A stretch of 64,000 nt of DNA from Maribellus comscasis (GCF_009762775.1 NZ_CP046401.1:6026001-6090000); one strand, 5' to 3'. Shown: positions 26,841 to 36,230, numbered from the stretch's first letter. Numbers and translations are program-made. Notes: a model not told the origin generated them from the sequence alone.

Positions 26841-28547
26841 TTAGTGAACATGACCTGCATGTGGATCTAATGCGCCGGAGGCTTGCGAAAGTTTAATAAC
26901 AACTGCCCCTTTTGTAACAATTCTTTCGCCGGGATTTAATCCTGCCAACACGGATGTTTTTAATCCGTCGGAAGTCCCGGTTTTGATTTCGCGCTTTTCA
27001 AATAGTTCCGGTGTTAATTGAACATAAGCGTAATAGATGCCTTGCTCTTCCAAAAGTGATGAACTTGGGATTGTCAGCGCTTGTTGATCTGACGTCGTTT
27101 TTAAGTAGATTTTTACAAAATTGCCTGGATAAAATTCTCCGTTGTCTTCAATCTGAATATTTACCGGAATGAGGTAGTTGCTTTGATTGGCCGATTTGCC
27201 CCAGGAAACAATTTTGCCATTCAATTCTTCCAAAGAATACATTTTTTGCTGATTGGCAGTCGAGATATTTGCGGAATTAAGGAATACTAGATCGCCCGCA
27301 TATTTTGACTGAACTTCAGCGTAAAGCATCAAATTTTTGTTTTGCGAAACTATTGCAATAGCTTGTCCTGCTTCGACAAATTCACCATTCCGGACATACA
27401 AATGCTGAATAAACCCTTTCATCGGACTTTTTACTGTTTGTCCGAGAGCGCTGAAATTTTTGCTTAGGTTTGTGTAAATAGCTTCTGCATTTTCAAAATC
27501 GTTTTTGGCTTCCAGAAGGCGCGCTTTGGTTACAATTTTATCTTCAGCCAATCCCTGAATTCTTTCATAGTCGAGTTTTGCTTTTTCGAAGTTGCTTTTG
27601 GCCTCTAAAAATTTAACGCCCGAGTTATTTTCTGCAAAACTATTGCCCGAAATTGAAAACAGGTTTTGTCCTTTTGAAACTTTGTTTCCCGGCAAAACCG
27701 AAGTGTTTCCAAATACAACAATACCACTCGTTTTTGCAGTAAGAACCTGCGCATCGTTAGGGGCCGACTGGACCTGCGCTGTAGTTTTTATAACCTGTCC
27801 AAAAGGTTCGGTCTTTGGGAAGGCAGTAGCAAAATCAATTTTCCACGACTGGCTTTTTGTGAACACTGTGGCATTTGTTTTATCGGGTGCGGTCGCTTCA
27901 ATAGTTTCGTGTGCTTCTGCGTCGTCTTTAAAAACAGTAATATCGGCTACTATTTTTTTATTTTCTGAACCGTTTTCAACTGCAAAAATAAGTTGCCCCT
28001 TCCCCGAAGCTGCGGGTTTAATCGTAAAGTTGTACATTCCTTTTTTTACCGGATTGTCAAGTGTTTTATTTTGTGTTTTCCCATTAACAAGCATTTGCAT
28101 ATTAATTTTCTCTGATTTTAATGGTGAGAAATCGGAAAGATTTGTAAAGTGTACAAGTACATCCGCCTCTTCTCCGGCAACAAAAGGATCGGCTTCAGCA
28201 AATACTTCATAAGTGTCGCTGTAAGCGGTGATGTATGATTTTAACTCCTCATGTTCATGTTCAACTTCATTCACTGCTTCTTCGCGGTCAGCAGGCGCTT
28301 CGTGGTTATGCCCCTGGTGTTCGCTTTCTTCGTGAAAGTGTTCGGCTTCTGTCTCATGGTTATGAGCATGCTCTTCGTGCGCCCCTGTATGGTGGTGATG
28401 TTCGTGTTCGTCCTCACCTTCGTGAGTGTGAACGTGTTCCGCTTCATGTTTGTGTTCTGAATCGGATGAATGGGAATTTTGGTTGCTGCAGGCGGCTAAA
28501 TAAAAAGCTGCAACTACAGCTATCAGTAACTTTTTTTTCATTCTCAA
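26841..28547 (-). CDS. RND periplasmic adaptor lipoprotein with His-rich N-terminus
   Basis: The 568-residue membrane-fusion subunit of the metal pump, anchored as a lipoprotein (YLAAC, Cys20). Residues 26-100 hold 22 histidines mixed with glutamates (for example EHEHHHHTGAHEEHAHNHE) and the C-terminus ends DPHAGHVH; both probably bind metal. A beta domain follows (about 105-215), then the usual lipoyl halves, helical hairpin (LDYERIQGLAEDKIVTKA), beta-barrel and proximal domains (about 225-560). CusB relatives pass metal to the pump. The upstream gene lies 124 bases away; a -7-like GATTTTTG on the minus strand at 28576-28583 may give it a promoter of its own. Confidence 0.92.
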   Translation of the reverse strand: MRMKKKLLIAVVAAFYLAACSNQNSHSSDSEHKHEAEHVHTHEGEDEHEHHHHTGAHEEHAHNHETEAEHFHEESEHQGHNHEAPADREEAVNEVEHEHEELKSYITAYSDTYEVFAEADPFVAGEEADVLVHFTNLSDFSPLKSEKINMQMLVNGKTQNKTLDNPVKKGMYNFTIKPAASGKGQLIFAVENGSENKKIVADITVFKDDAEAHETIEATAPDKTNATVFTKSQSWKIDFATAFPKTEPFGQVIKTTAQVQSAPNDAQVLTAKTSGIVVFGNTSVLPGNKVSKGQNLFSISGNSFAENNSGVKFLEAKSNFEKAKLDYERIQGLAEDKIVTKARLLEAKNDFENAEAIYTNLSKNFSALGQTVKSPMKGFIQHLYVRNGEFVEAGQAIAIVSQNKNLMLYAEVQSKYAGDLVFLNSANISTANQQKMYSLEELNGKIVSWGKSANQSNYLIPVNIQIEDNGEFYPGNFVKIYLKTTSDQQALTIPSSSLLEEQGIYYAYVQLTPELFEKREIKTGTSDGLKTSVLAGLNPGERIVTKGAVVIKLSQASGALDPHAGHVH

Positions 28548-28622
28548 ACGTTTGTATATGTATAATGGCCCTGTTCAAAAATCAAACAGGTTGTTGGTTT
28601 TAATAAAATCTAGATATTACCA

Positions 28623-28642
28623 GATATTCGACTTTGAATATC
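28623..28642. repeat. inverted repeat before the adaptor gene
   Basis: GATATTC (28623-28629) and GAATATC (28636-28642) are perfect arms around six bases; a further AGATATT copy starts at 28612. It sits 75 bases upstream of the adaptor start and may be a regulator site or an RNA hairpin. Confidence 0.35.
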
Positions 28643-28671
28643 AGGGAACTCTGAATAAAGGAAATGAGATT

Positions 28672-29100
28672 TTAGGCCAGGGGTGAGCCGCGCGAATTTA
28701 TACTTCCGTTTCCGAGATAGGAATAAAACGAGTTAAGGTGAAAAAATATTGGTGGTTGGGTTGGAGGTGTAAAAAAATAATCTTTAGAAAAATACAAAAT
28801 GGCAAACAAAACATCCGAACTGTCGTGTTGATCTTTTAGCCATTGCTGAAGTTCGTCTCCTGATTCTGTGTCGTTTGAACGGGCAAGATAAACTTGTTTT
28901 AGTAAGCAGAAATCAGCTTCGCTGCTGTCTTCTTCGCTGTGTTTATGGTGATTGTGTTTGCAGTTCTCTATATTTCGGTGTTCAACCGAACCTGTAATTA
29001 CAATTTCATCATCAAAATGAATATGTGGAACAACTGCATGAGCCAGTAACAAAATACTGACGACTAAAACATGATAAACTGCTGTTGCCCTTTTAATCAT
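28672..29100 (-). CDS. small exported His-rich protein, DUF6769-like, of the efflux operon
   Basis: A 142-residue protein with an N-terminal hydrophobic segment (about 8-24) that may be a signal peptide or anchor. It contains AVVPHIHFDDE and a histidine/cysteine cluster CKHNHHKHSEED ending in a second cysteine (ADFC), which could bind a metal. It resembles the Bacteroidota family I recall as DUF6769, encoded beside CzcABC pumps. As first gene of the operon it may sense or buffer the exported metal; that role is inference. A perfect -7 element lies just before it. Confidence 0.7.
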   Translation of the reverse strand: MIKRATAVYHVLVVSILLLAHAVVPHIHFDDEIVITGSVEHRNIENCKHNHHKHSEEDSSEADFCLLKQVYLARSNDTESGDELQQWLKDQHDSSDVLFAILYFSKDYFFTPPTQPPIFFHLNSFYSYLGNGSINSRGSPLA

Positions 29101-29116
29101 TTTTAAACCTTTCGGA

Positions 29117-29124
29117 CAAAGTTA
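29117..29124 (-). promoter_or_regulatory. -7 element of the metal-efflux operon
   Basis: CAAAGTTA on the plus strand reads TAACTTTG on the minus strand, a perfect TAnnTTTG. It leaves 16 bases before the ATG at 29100, a very short leader. Confidence 0.55.
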
Positions 29125-29237
29125 AAAAGATTTTTTTTTAACCGGAACTCTTTAACTAAACAATATGTTAATATGAATAGCATTTCAGGTTTTTCATTTC
29201 AGGCAATGCCTTCCGAAGCAACTGGCGAAATTATTTT

Positions 29238-32129
29238 TTATTCATATGAAATATTCCCGATGGTCTGGATGTTGTGTTCCGCAGGCACAGATGTAAACAG
29301 CGTTTTCAGTTCCTGTTCTGTTAATTTTGTTTCAGGCTGAAAATCGTCTGAATCCATATACTCCAAAATACTTTTATAAAACTGCCGCGCTTCCGGTTTA
29401 TCCTGAATGGCTTTTAAATCCGACATGCAAATTAGCAATTTTCCTTCACCCACTGCAAACTCAAACACCAAACCCAGTTTATGGTTACGTTCAATATTAT
29501 CAATCACCTGAACCAAAGGTTTGTAGCCATCCGGAGCATTATCGAGGATAAACGGCCGGCTTTTTTTGACAATGGGCCACCATTGCCAGTTGCTGTGAAA
29601 CTCTGTTGGGAAAGACGTAAATAAGGGATGTTCAGGGTTGGTTAAAATTCCCATTGTTCCCGGAGAAACCGGTTTGTTATTGTTTTCCGAGATTCCCTTA
29701 AACATTTTATAATTCCAGTAATCGGTTGTAAATAGCCCTCCAACCGAAAAGGCCGCATATTTTTTATGGTTGGGGAACAGCAGCACTTTTTCTCCTGAAT
29801 TTAACTGACTTATGGTTTGTGCATCTATATTTTCTGAGATATATATTTCTGAAGGAACACTTATATTTTTGTTTTCCGGATATACCCAAATGGGGTAAGT
29901 GTTTTGGTAAGATGTTTCTTCGAGTACTATTTGCAGCGTGAGTTTTTGAGGTGCTTTTAATTCAGAGAGAGGTTGTTTTACCTCTGTAAAATTGAATACT
30001 TCGCCCTGTGGGACTGATTTGTTGTCAGAACCACTTCCTACAATTTCACCATCTGCATTTATAATTTGCCATGTCAGTTTCTGGTTTTCCAAATCAGATT
30101 CAGAATAGTTGGCCACCTGTATTTTTGCGGAGAAATTTTCACCGTTTGTCCAGCAATATTTTTCTGTAATTAAAAGGGGCACAACTTTATTAGAGAAATG
30201 CGAGAATTCTTCGGGAGTGATAAGTCCTTTGCTATCCATAAATGCATCGAGCAGCCCTACAAGTGCAGTCCCCTGGCCAGAAAAATCTTGTAGATCGAGC
30301 AGTTGGAATCCGCCAAATCCGGGGGTACGAATGGCCATTTCAATATCAGCCCGGTAGCCCAAAGCGCTCAGCGCACCCGATGCCCGGAAAAAATCCTTTG
30401 CCTGATCAGCCATTCCGGCGGCTTCCAAACGTTTTTTGAATATTTCCAGGTTCCATGGTTTTAGTACACCTGTATATTTTTTTATTTCATCGAAATTAGG
30501 ATACACCTGATACTGTGCAATTTCGTGTCCGATAACCGGAACTGAACATTTACTGATGGCCCCGGCGTAGTTCAAATCGGTAGAGGGGTATCTTCCGTTA
30601 ATGTATCCGCCATCGTAAGCATCGGCAAACGAAAATGAGGCGCGTGTGTGTGTGCTGTAGCTTGTATCGGTATCAGCTCCTACCCGGCAGGTGACTAAAA
30701 AATCTTCTCCTTCAACCTGGCCCCTGGTGCCAAGGTAATTATTTGAACCATAAGCAAACAGTTTCTCCGGGGCGAGTGGCCGGAGTTGGTTTACCATTTT
30801 TTGCATTTGGTCAAGGCTTCCACTGAGTTCATTTCCCAGGGCAAACATGACAAATGAGGCGTGGTTTCCATAACTTTCAATAATTTTTTCACCTTCGTTT
30901 AACAGAAATTCATTTAATCCCGACGGATCATTTTCACGTAAACTCCCCCAAAACGGTGTTTCCGGCTGCATGTAAATTCCCTCAATATCCGCAGCAGCAA
31001 AAGCGGCGTCAGGTGGTGTCCATGAATGATAACGATAATGGTTTATTCCGTATGACTTTGCAATTTGAAATAATTCGATCCAACTCTCCACATCCATGGG
31101 AGGGTGAGCTGTTAATGGGAAAACACAAGCATTGTGTTCGCCTCTTAAGAATGTTGTTGTTCCATTGATTGTAAATTGAGTTCCCGATGTGGAAAAATTG
31201 CGAAATCCAAAATTTGCCTGCAAATTGTCGGTTCCATTTTCTGTAATCAGTTCTGCTGAAAGTTTGTAAAGAGCGGGGGAGAACTCACTCCAAAGCTGCA
31301 TTTTATCTCCAGCCGGATATTTTAATACTATCCGATTTTGTCCCGGACTCAGATTGACCTCATAACTTTTAGCAGGAACATTATGATTTTCCTGTGTGTT
31401 CCAGGAAGCTGCTCTTAATTTAACTTTTACCTTCTGACTTTCTGCTTCATTTGAAAATATTCGAAGGGCCACAACTGCTTCTTTGGTTTTTAGCTCGGGC
31501 GTGACAGCAAGTAAACTGATATAGTTTTTTTCTGTTGCTTCCAGTTTTATTTCACCAATTATTCCATTCCAATTGGTTTGTGTGTGTTCTGTCCAGGAGT
31601 GGGAGCCTTTTATTCCGTTCGGAACTGAACCATTTCCGTTATTTACCAGAATGGTCAATACATGTTTCCCTGGCGTAAGAGCAGGGGTGAGATTGTATTT
31701 TTGAGGAGACAAAATCGTAGCGTTTTCGCCTGTGAATTGTCCGTCGATCCAAATTTTTGCGGGTTTTGTCCGTTCGAGCGTCAAGAAAATTTCTTTACTT
31801 TTCCAGCTTTCGTTAATCGTTATTTCCTTTTGGTACCATGCCCATCCTTCATACATTTTTTCACGCGACAATCTCATGGTTTCGTCGTAATTTTTATTTG
31901 GGATACCTTTGTCATTTTCATCCATTGTTCCCGGTAGTTGAACCGTTTCAGTTAATAGTTCCGAGAACCAGTTTTTTTCTATTCCAACCTGCGCAGAATC
32001 CATCGCAAATTGCCATGTTCCACTTAAATCAATGGTTTCTCGTGTAGAAATAAATTCATTTCTGGTACACGAAAATTGAAAAATAATTCCTAAAAGCAGA
32101 AAAATACGGAAGTAAGTTTTTATTGGCAT
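29238..32129 (-). CDS. glycoside hydrolase family 2 lipoprotein (beta-galactosidase type)
   Basis: A 963-residue GH2 enzyme with a lipoprotein signal (IIFQFSC, Cys21). Domain order is sugar-binding jelly roll (about 35-200, GTWQFAMD to LEATEKN), immunoglobulin-like domain (about 205-310), then the barrel with FLRGEHNACVFP, the acid/base glutamate in MFALGNELSG and the nucleophile glutamate in PVIGHEIAQYQ. A long C-terminal beta region follows. Many Bacteroidota members with this layout cleave beta-galactosides or related glycans in the periplasm; the sugar is not decided by sequence. It is divergent from a second GH2 gene. Confidence 0.9.
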   Translation of the reverse strand: MPIKTYFRIFLLLGIIFQFSCTRNEFISTRETIDLSGTWQFAMDSAQVGIEKNWFSELLTETVQLPGTMDENDKGIPNKNYDETMRLSREKMYEGWAWYQKEITINESWKSKEIFLTLERTKPAKIWIDGQFTGENATILSPQKYNLTPALTPGKHVLTILVNNGNGSVPNGIKGSHSWTEHTQTNWNGIIGEIKLEATEKNYISLLAVTPELKTKEAVVALRIFSNEAESQKVKVKLRAASWNTQENHNVPAKSYEVNLSPGQNRIVLKYPAGDKMQLWSEFSPALYKLSAELITENGTDNLQANFGFRNFSTSGTQFTINGTTTFLRGEHNACVFPLTAHPPMDVESWIELFQIAKSYGINHYRYHSWTPPDAAFAAADIEGIYMQPETPFWGSLRENDPSGLNEFLLNEGEKIIESYGNHASFVMFALGNELSGSLDQMQKMVNQLRPLAPEKLFAYGSNNYLGTRGQVEGEDFLVTCRVGADTDTSYSTHTRASFSFADAYDGGYINGRYPSTDLNYAGAISKCSVPVIGHEIAQYQVYPNFDEIKKYTGVLKPWNLEIFKKRLEAAGMADQAKDFFRASGALSALGYRADIEMAIRTPGFGGFQLLDLQDFSGQGTALVGLLDAFMDSKGLITPEEFSHFSNKVVPLLITEKYCWTNGENFSAKIQVANYSESDLENQKLTWQIINADGEIVGSGSDNKSVPQGEVFNFTEVKQPLSELKAPQKLTLQIVLEETSYQNTYPIWVYPENKNISVPSEIYISENIDAQTISQLNSGEKVLLFPNHKKYAAFSVGGLFTTDYWNYKMFKGISENNNKPVSPGTMGILTNPEHPLFTSFPTEFHSNWQWWPIVKKSRPFILDNAPDGYKPLVQVIDNIERNHKLGLVFEFAVGEGKLLICMSDLKAIQDKPEARQFYKSILEYMDSDDFQPETKLTEQELKTLFTSVPAEHNIQTIGNISYE

Positions 32130-32375
32130 GGCTGATTTGTTTTACAATTTGTTGGTATAAAAATAGAACTATTTATGAAAATGAGTGTTTGTTGAACATT
32201 TAAAATTTTTGTTCGATTAAAAATAGGCCGAAAGAAAAACAGATGGTTACGTATTTTTTTAAAGACACCATTAAATCTCTGTGAGATATTTTTTTTAACC
32301 GGATTTCTTTATGGTTTGCGTGATACAAAGAATTATTTTTACTAAAAATGGAAAATCGTGAAATGATAAATAAAT

Positions 32376-35000
32376 ATGAAGAATTTTTTAGTGGTTGGGC
32401 TGACATTTTGTTGGCTTTTGTTTTCAGTGGCGCAAACAAAGGCACAAAAGAGTGAAATTGGTTTAAATGAGGGGTGGAAAGCCAAACGGGCAAGTGAATT
32501 GCCTGTAGATGGAACGGTGATTTCTTCACCCGATTTTCAGTTTTTCGATTGGATGGATGCAGTGGTTCCCGGAACAGCGTTAACCACTTTGTTGCACAAC
32601 AAAAAAGTTCCGGATCCTTTTTATGGAATGAACAACGAGTTGATTCCCGATATTTATGAAACCGGCCCGGAGTATTACACTTTTTGGTTTCAAAAAGAAT
32701 TTGAAGTTCCCGACTTAAAACCGGGGCAGCAGGTGTGGTTAAAATTCAGGGGAATAAATTATTCTGCCAATGTTTTTCTGAATGGAAAACGGGTGAGCTT
32801 TGACACACATGAAGGAATGTTTTTGCGTGAAAAATATCTGATAACTCCTTTTCTGAATGAGTCAGGGAAAAATAATCTGGCCGTGTTGGTTGAGCCGCCA
32901 AGTCCGGTGGGAAAAGCCAATGGCGGACAAGGGGGCGATGGTGTAATTGCCCGTTCGGTAACACAACAATACACTCCCGGCTGGGACTGGGTTTGTGCGG
33001 TTCGCGACAGAAATACAGGAATTTGGGATAAAGTTTCCCTGGAAATTACTGGCGATATCGATATTCGTGCTCCTTTTGTAAAAACAAGAGTTCCCGGAAA
33101 GCGTTTGCCTGGTGAAAAACAAGACCCGGCATTTTTGGATATTTCTGCTGAGCTTGTGAATAGTTCGGAAGAAGAGCAAGAAGGAAATCTTGTAGCGTCG
33201 TTGGGAGATGAAAAATGGTCGGTGCCGGTTACCTTAAAAAAAGGAGAAACACAAACGGTATCTTTTCCTGAGATAAAAATAAAAAATCCCAAATTGTGGT
33301 GGCCCAACGGAGTAGGGGAGCAAAATATGGAGCACCTGAAATTGAAATTTGAACAGGCGAATGTTGTCTCCGATGAAGAAGCTGTTGATTTTGGAATTCG
33401 CGAAACCGGCACTTATTTTGATAAAAAAGTAGGAGGACGTGTTTTTATGGTGAACGGCCGGAAAGTTTTTATAAAAGGAGGAAACTGGATTTCCTCCGAT
33501 TTGTTGTTGCGTCTCACTCCGGAGCGCTACGATGCAGAAGTTCGTATGCACGCACAAATGAATATGAATATGATTCGTGTTTGGGGAGGTTCCATTACCG
33601 AACGCCCGGAATTTTATAATGCGTGTGATAAATACGGAATTTTGGTGTGGCAGGACTTGTGGATTACCGGCGACTGTAACGGTTGCTGGTTCGACCCGAA
33701 AAAGAAAGAATCGCAGGCGCGGCGTCAGTCGTATCCCGACGACCATTCTTTGTTTTTTAGTTCGGTTATCGATCAGGTAAAAATGTTACGTAACCATCCA
33801 AGTTTGTATTTGTATTGCGGGGGAAATGAGTTCCCACCACCGGCAGATATCGATTTTAAACTTCACAACGAAATATTCCCGGATGTAGATCCTACCCGTT
33901 TTTATGTGAGCTATTCAACTTCAGACAGTATTTTACGAAATACCATTGGCGGAGTCGGTGACGGCCCATACGGAATTCAGAATCCGTTGCGTTTTTTTGT
34001 AACTCGTTCGTATCCGTTTAATCCGGAACTTGGTTCGGTGGGAGTACCCAATGTGGAAGCCATGCGAAAAATGATGGATGAAAAAGATTTAACGCCACCG
34101 GTAAACGACCGTGGAAACAATGTTTGGCAATATCACAAGTACATTGGTTACGGCGATCATATTGAACGTTTTGGCGAGATTGCCGGAATTGACGATTTCT
34201 GTAAAAAGGCGCAAGTTGTGAATTACGAACAGTACCGCGCGTTGCAGGAAGGTTTTAATGCGGGGATGTGGAGTTTTTATACCGGAATGCTGGTATGGAA
34301 AAATCAAAACCCATGGACTTCTCTCCGTGGCCAGTTTTATGATGTATTTCTGGAACAAACCGGTGGATTTTATGGCTATCAGCACGGAGCAGCTCCTTTG
34401 CATGTGCAGTTAAATTTAAATGATTCTGCCATTTGTGTGATGAACCAAACTATGGTTGCCGAAAGCGGCTTGAGCGTAGAAGCAGAACTTTATAATCTGC
34501 ATGGTGAGAAAGTAAATACACAACAGTTAAATTTGGATGTTTCTGCCAACTCATATAAAATAGCAGGCAAACTGGATTTGGCGAAAAAGCCTGCCGGATT
34601 ATATTTTGCCCGTTTCTATCTGAAAAATAAAAAAGGAGAAATAGTGGATGAGAATTTTTATTGGTTGACCAATTCACCAAACGATATGCAGGATTTGCAA
34701 AAACTGGAAGAGGTTCAACCTGACATTCAATTAGGAGAAAAAAGGGACGACAAATTGCTTTTAACGGTCAAAAATACAGAAAAAGAGACTGCTTTCTTTT
34801 CGCGTTTAAAAGTAGTAGATAAACAAACCGGAGAACTCGTATTGCCGGTTTTCTTCAGCGATAATTATTTCACTTTATTTTCGGGCGAGCAAAAACAAGT
34901 TGAGTTGGATTTGTCTGATTTGCCTGCCGATTTAAAAGATAAAGATTTGCAGCTGGTTCTTGAACCCTGGAAAGGCCCGGCTGTAACAAAAGAATTATAG
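32376..35000 (+). CDS. glycoside hydrolase family 2, beta-mannosidase/exo-glucosaminidase type
   Basis: An 874-residue secreted GH2 enzyme with a cleavable signal (VAQTKAQ, about residue 24). It has the galactose-binding-like domain (PGTALTTLLHNKKVPDPFYG), an Ig-like domain, and a barrel starting near FMVNGRKVFIKGGNW. The acid/base is the glutamate in LYCGGNEFPPP; the probable nucleophile is the glutamate in YPFNPELGSVGVP. This pattern matches the mannosylglycoprotein endo-beta-mannosidase and CsxA exo-beta-D-glucosaminidase branch rather than LacZ. Two more beta domains close the protein. It is transcribed alone, away from the other GH2, and ends in a terminator. Confidence 0.9.
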   Translation: MKNFLVVGLTFCWLLFSVAQTKAQKSEIGLNEGWKAKRASELPVDGTVISSPDFQFFDWMDAVVPGTALTTLLHNKKVPDPFYGMNNELIPDIYETGPEYYTFWFQKEFEVPDLKPGQQVWLKFRGINYSANVFLNGKRVSFDTHEGMFLREKYLITPFLNESGKNNLAVLVEPPSPVGKANGGQGGDGVIARSVTQQYTPGWDWVCAVRDRNTGIWDKVSLEITGDIDIRAPFVKTRVPGKRLPGEKQDPAFLDISAELVNSSEEEQEGNLVASLGDEKWSVPVTLKKGETQTVSFPEIKIKNPKLWWPNGVGEQNMEHLKLKFEQANVVSDEEAVDFGIRETGTYFDKKVGGRVFMVNGRKVFIKGGNWISSDLLLRLTPERYDAEVRMHAQMNMNMIRVWGGSITERPEFYNACDKYGILVWQDLWITGDCNGCWFDPKKKESQARRQSYPDDHSLFFSSVIDQVKMLRNHPSLYLYCGGNEFPPPADIDFKLHNEIFPDVDPTRFYVSYSTSDSILRNTIGGVGDGPYGIQNPLRFFVTRSYPFNPELGSVGVPNVEAMRKMMDEKDLTPPVNDRGNNVWQYHKYIGYGDHIERFGEIAGIDDFCKKAQVVNYEQYRALQEGFNAGMWSFYTGMLVWKNQNPWTSLRGQFYDVFLEQTGGFYGYQHGAAPLHVQLNLNDSAICVMNQTMVAESGLSVEAELYNLHGEKVNTQQLNLDVSANSYKIAGKLDLAKKPAGLYFARFYLKNKKGEIVDENFYWLTNSPNDMQDLQKLEEVQPDIQLGEKRDDKLLLTVKNTEKETAFFSRLKVVDKQTGELVLPVFFSDNYFTLFSGEQKQVELDLSDLPADLKDKDLQLVLEPWKGPAVTKEL

Positions 35001-35024
35001 AAGTTTTTTATAAGCATATTAAGG

Positions 35025-35055
35025 ATAGCATCTCTTGAAGGGATGCTATTTTTTT
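35025..35055 (+). terminator. Rho-independent terminator after the GH2 gene
   Basis: ATAGCATC (35025-35032) and GATGCTAT (35042-35049) form an 8-bp perfect stem with a 9-base loop and a T run. Confidence 0.85.
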
Positions 35056-35079
35056 ATTTGAATATTTTTACAAAATACT

Positions 35080-35100
35080 TATCTTTGACGTTAGTAACGT
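35080..35100 (+). promoter_or_regulatory. higBA promoter with palindromic operator
   Basis: The -7 element TATCTTTG (35080-35087) is directly followed by the perfect palindrome ACGTTA-G-TAACGT (35088-35100), which would cover the transcription start. The HigB ATG lies 24 bases after the -7 element. Binding by HigA would block the start, the usual autoregulation of these pairs. Confidence 0.7.
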
Positions 35101-35111
35101 TTGAAGACATT

Positions 35112-35387
35112 ATGATTGTTTCATTTGGTTCAAAGGATACCGGGAAAATTTGGAATGGGGAGCGGGTTAAGAAAATACCGATTGAAGTTCAGCAGATAGG
35201 ACGGAGAAAATTAAGGATGATTAATAACTCTCAAAATTGGTCCGATTTGAGAATTCCTCCTTCAAATCGCCTTGAAAAATTACAAGGATCAGATTTTTAT
35301 AGTATTCGAATTAATAACCAGTGGCGAGTTGTTTTTCGATGGATTGACAATAATGCTCATGATGTTGAAATTTTGGATTATCATTAA
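35112..35387 (+). CDS. higB: HigB-family (RelE-fold) toxin
   Basis: A 91-residue ribosome-dependent mRNA interferase of the HigB type. The start MIVSFGSKDTGKIWNGE matches the family beginning, with RRKLRMINN and the C-terminal YSIRINNQWRVVFRWI and VEILDYH strands complete. The frame is open upstream to 35043, but that region is the terminator and promoter, so the ATG at 35112 is chosen. The antitoxin gene follows 13 bases later; toxin-first order is characteristic of higBA. The operator overlies the promoter. Confidence 0.93.
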   Translation: MIVSFGSKDTGKIWNGERVKKIPIEVQQIGRRKLRMINNSQNWSDLRIPPSNRLEKLQGSDFYSIRINNQWRVVFRWIDNNAHDVEILDYH

Positions 35388-35400
35388 AAAGAGATTGAAA

Positions 35401-35703
35401 ATGGAAAAGTTAGCAAATGTTCATCCAGGAGAAATATTGCTTGAGGAGTTTTTACGCCCAATGGCAATAAGTGCTTATCGTTTGGCAAAGGATACGGATA
35501 TTCCGCAAACTCGTATTTCTCAGATAATAAAAGGAAAAAGAAGAATAACAGCAGATACCGCTTTAAGACTGGCAACTTATTTTGGCACAACCCCTAAGTT
35601 CTGGTTGGGGTTGCAGGATGACTACGATCTTGAAGAAGAACGGGAAAATAAAAAGGCGATTCTAATCCAAATAAAGAAAAATGCCCCACAAATTACGAGT
35701 TAG
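35401..35703 (+). CDS. higA: HigA-family antitoxin, XRE DNA-binding
   Basis: A 100-residue antitoxin and repressor. MEKLANVHPGEILLEEFL is the family start, followed by the helix-turn-helix SAYRLAKDTDIPQTRISQIIKGKRR and the conserved ALRLATYFGTTPKFWLGLQ. The frame is open further upstream, overlapping higB, but the family start and spacing favour 35401. It neutralises HigB and probably binds the palindrome at 35088-35100. Confidence 0.93.
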   Translation: MEKLANVHPGEILLEEFLRPMAISAYRLAKDTDIPQTRISQIIKGKRRITADTALRLATYFGTTPKFWLGLQDDYDLEEERENKKAILIQIKKNAPQITS

Positions 35704-35728
35704 TTTAAGTTTTAATTTTAAGATCTTT

Positions 35729-36121
35729 TCATCCCAACTTCCTCCAATTAAAAGCATACCCCAAAATAAAAATAGCCGTAAAAATTAGATTCGTTACTGA
35801 AAACGCCTGGCCGTTTATCCAAAACACCGGAAGCAACAAAATAAGGATTTGCGCTGCGGAATAAATCAAAATTCCGTCGCGATGAAATTTCCAGATTCTG
35901 ATGGCACCGGCCAACGAAATTGCGTACAAGGCCATTAAAGTAGTAAAGTAAAATGGCGAAATTGTTTCAGTAGAATGCCAGGACGAATATTTTATTATCA
36001 GTTCTGAAACTTGTTCAAAAAAAAGCGATGAAATAAAATAAGCTATAAATGCAAATCCGCTTCCAATAAACGAAAGAATGCATAAAGCGCTTAAAAAATC
36101 GGGTCGTTTTGTATTATTCAT
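35729..36121 (-). CDS. small integral membrane protein, function unknown
   Basis: A 130-residue protein with four hydrophobic helices at about 10-34, 55-76, 83-104 and 108-125, and little else. No motif is recognised. It lies alone on the minus strand between higA and glyA. Codon use looks normal, and the regular helix spacing supports a real gene. Confidence 0.65.
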   Translation of the reverse strand: MNNTKRPDFLSALCILSFIGSGFAFIAYFISSLFFEQVSELIIKYSSWHSTETISPFYFTTLMALYAISLAGAIRIWKFHRDGILIYSAAQILILLLPVFWINGQAFSVTNLIFTAIFILGYAFNWRKLG

Positions 36122-36230
36122 AATAAAAAAACTTTGAGTCAGAAACGTTGCCTGGCAACTTACTGTTAATTGTTCAAAAATAATGGGTTTTTATTTACTT
36201 TATCAACAAAGGCCTCTTTTTAAAATGTAT

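Noticed and set aside
32325..32340. GTGATAC before the second GH2 gene as a third two-component box
   Set aside because: Only one half-site is present; the position 11 bases upstream does not match TGTGAT.
32759..33746. Two long antisense frames inside the second GH2 gene
   Set aside because: They mirror the codon pattern of the GH2 enzyme and have no recognisable protein features.
35043..35111. Longer N-terminus for HigB
   Set aside because: The extension starts in the terminator of the preceding gene and crosses the promoter and operator.
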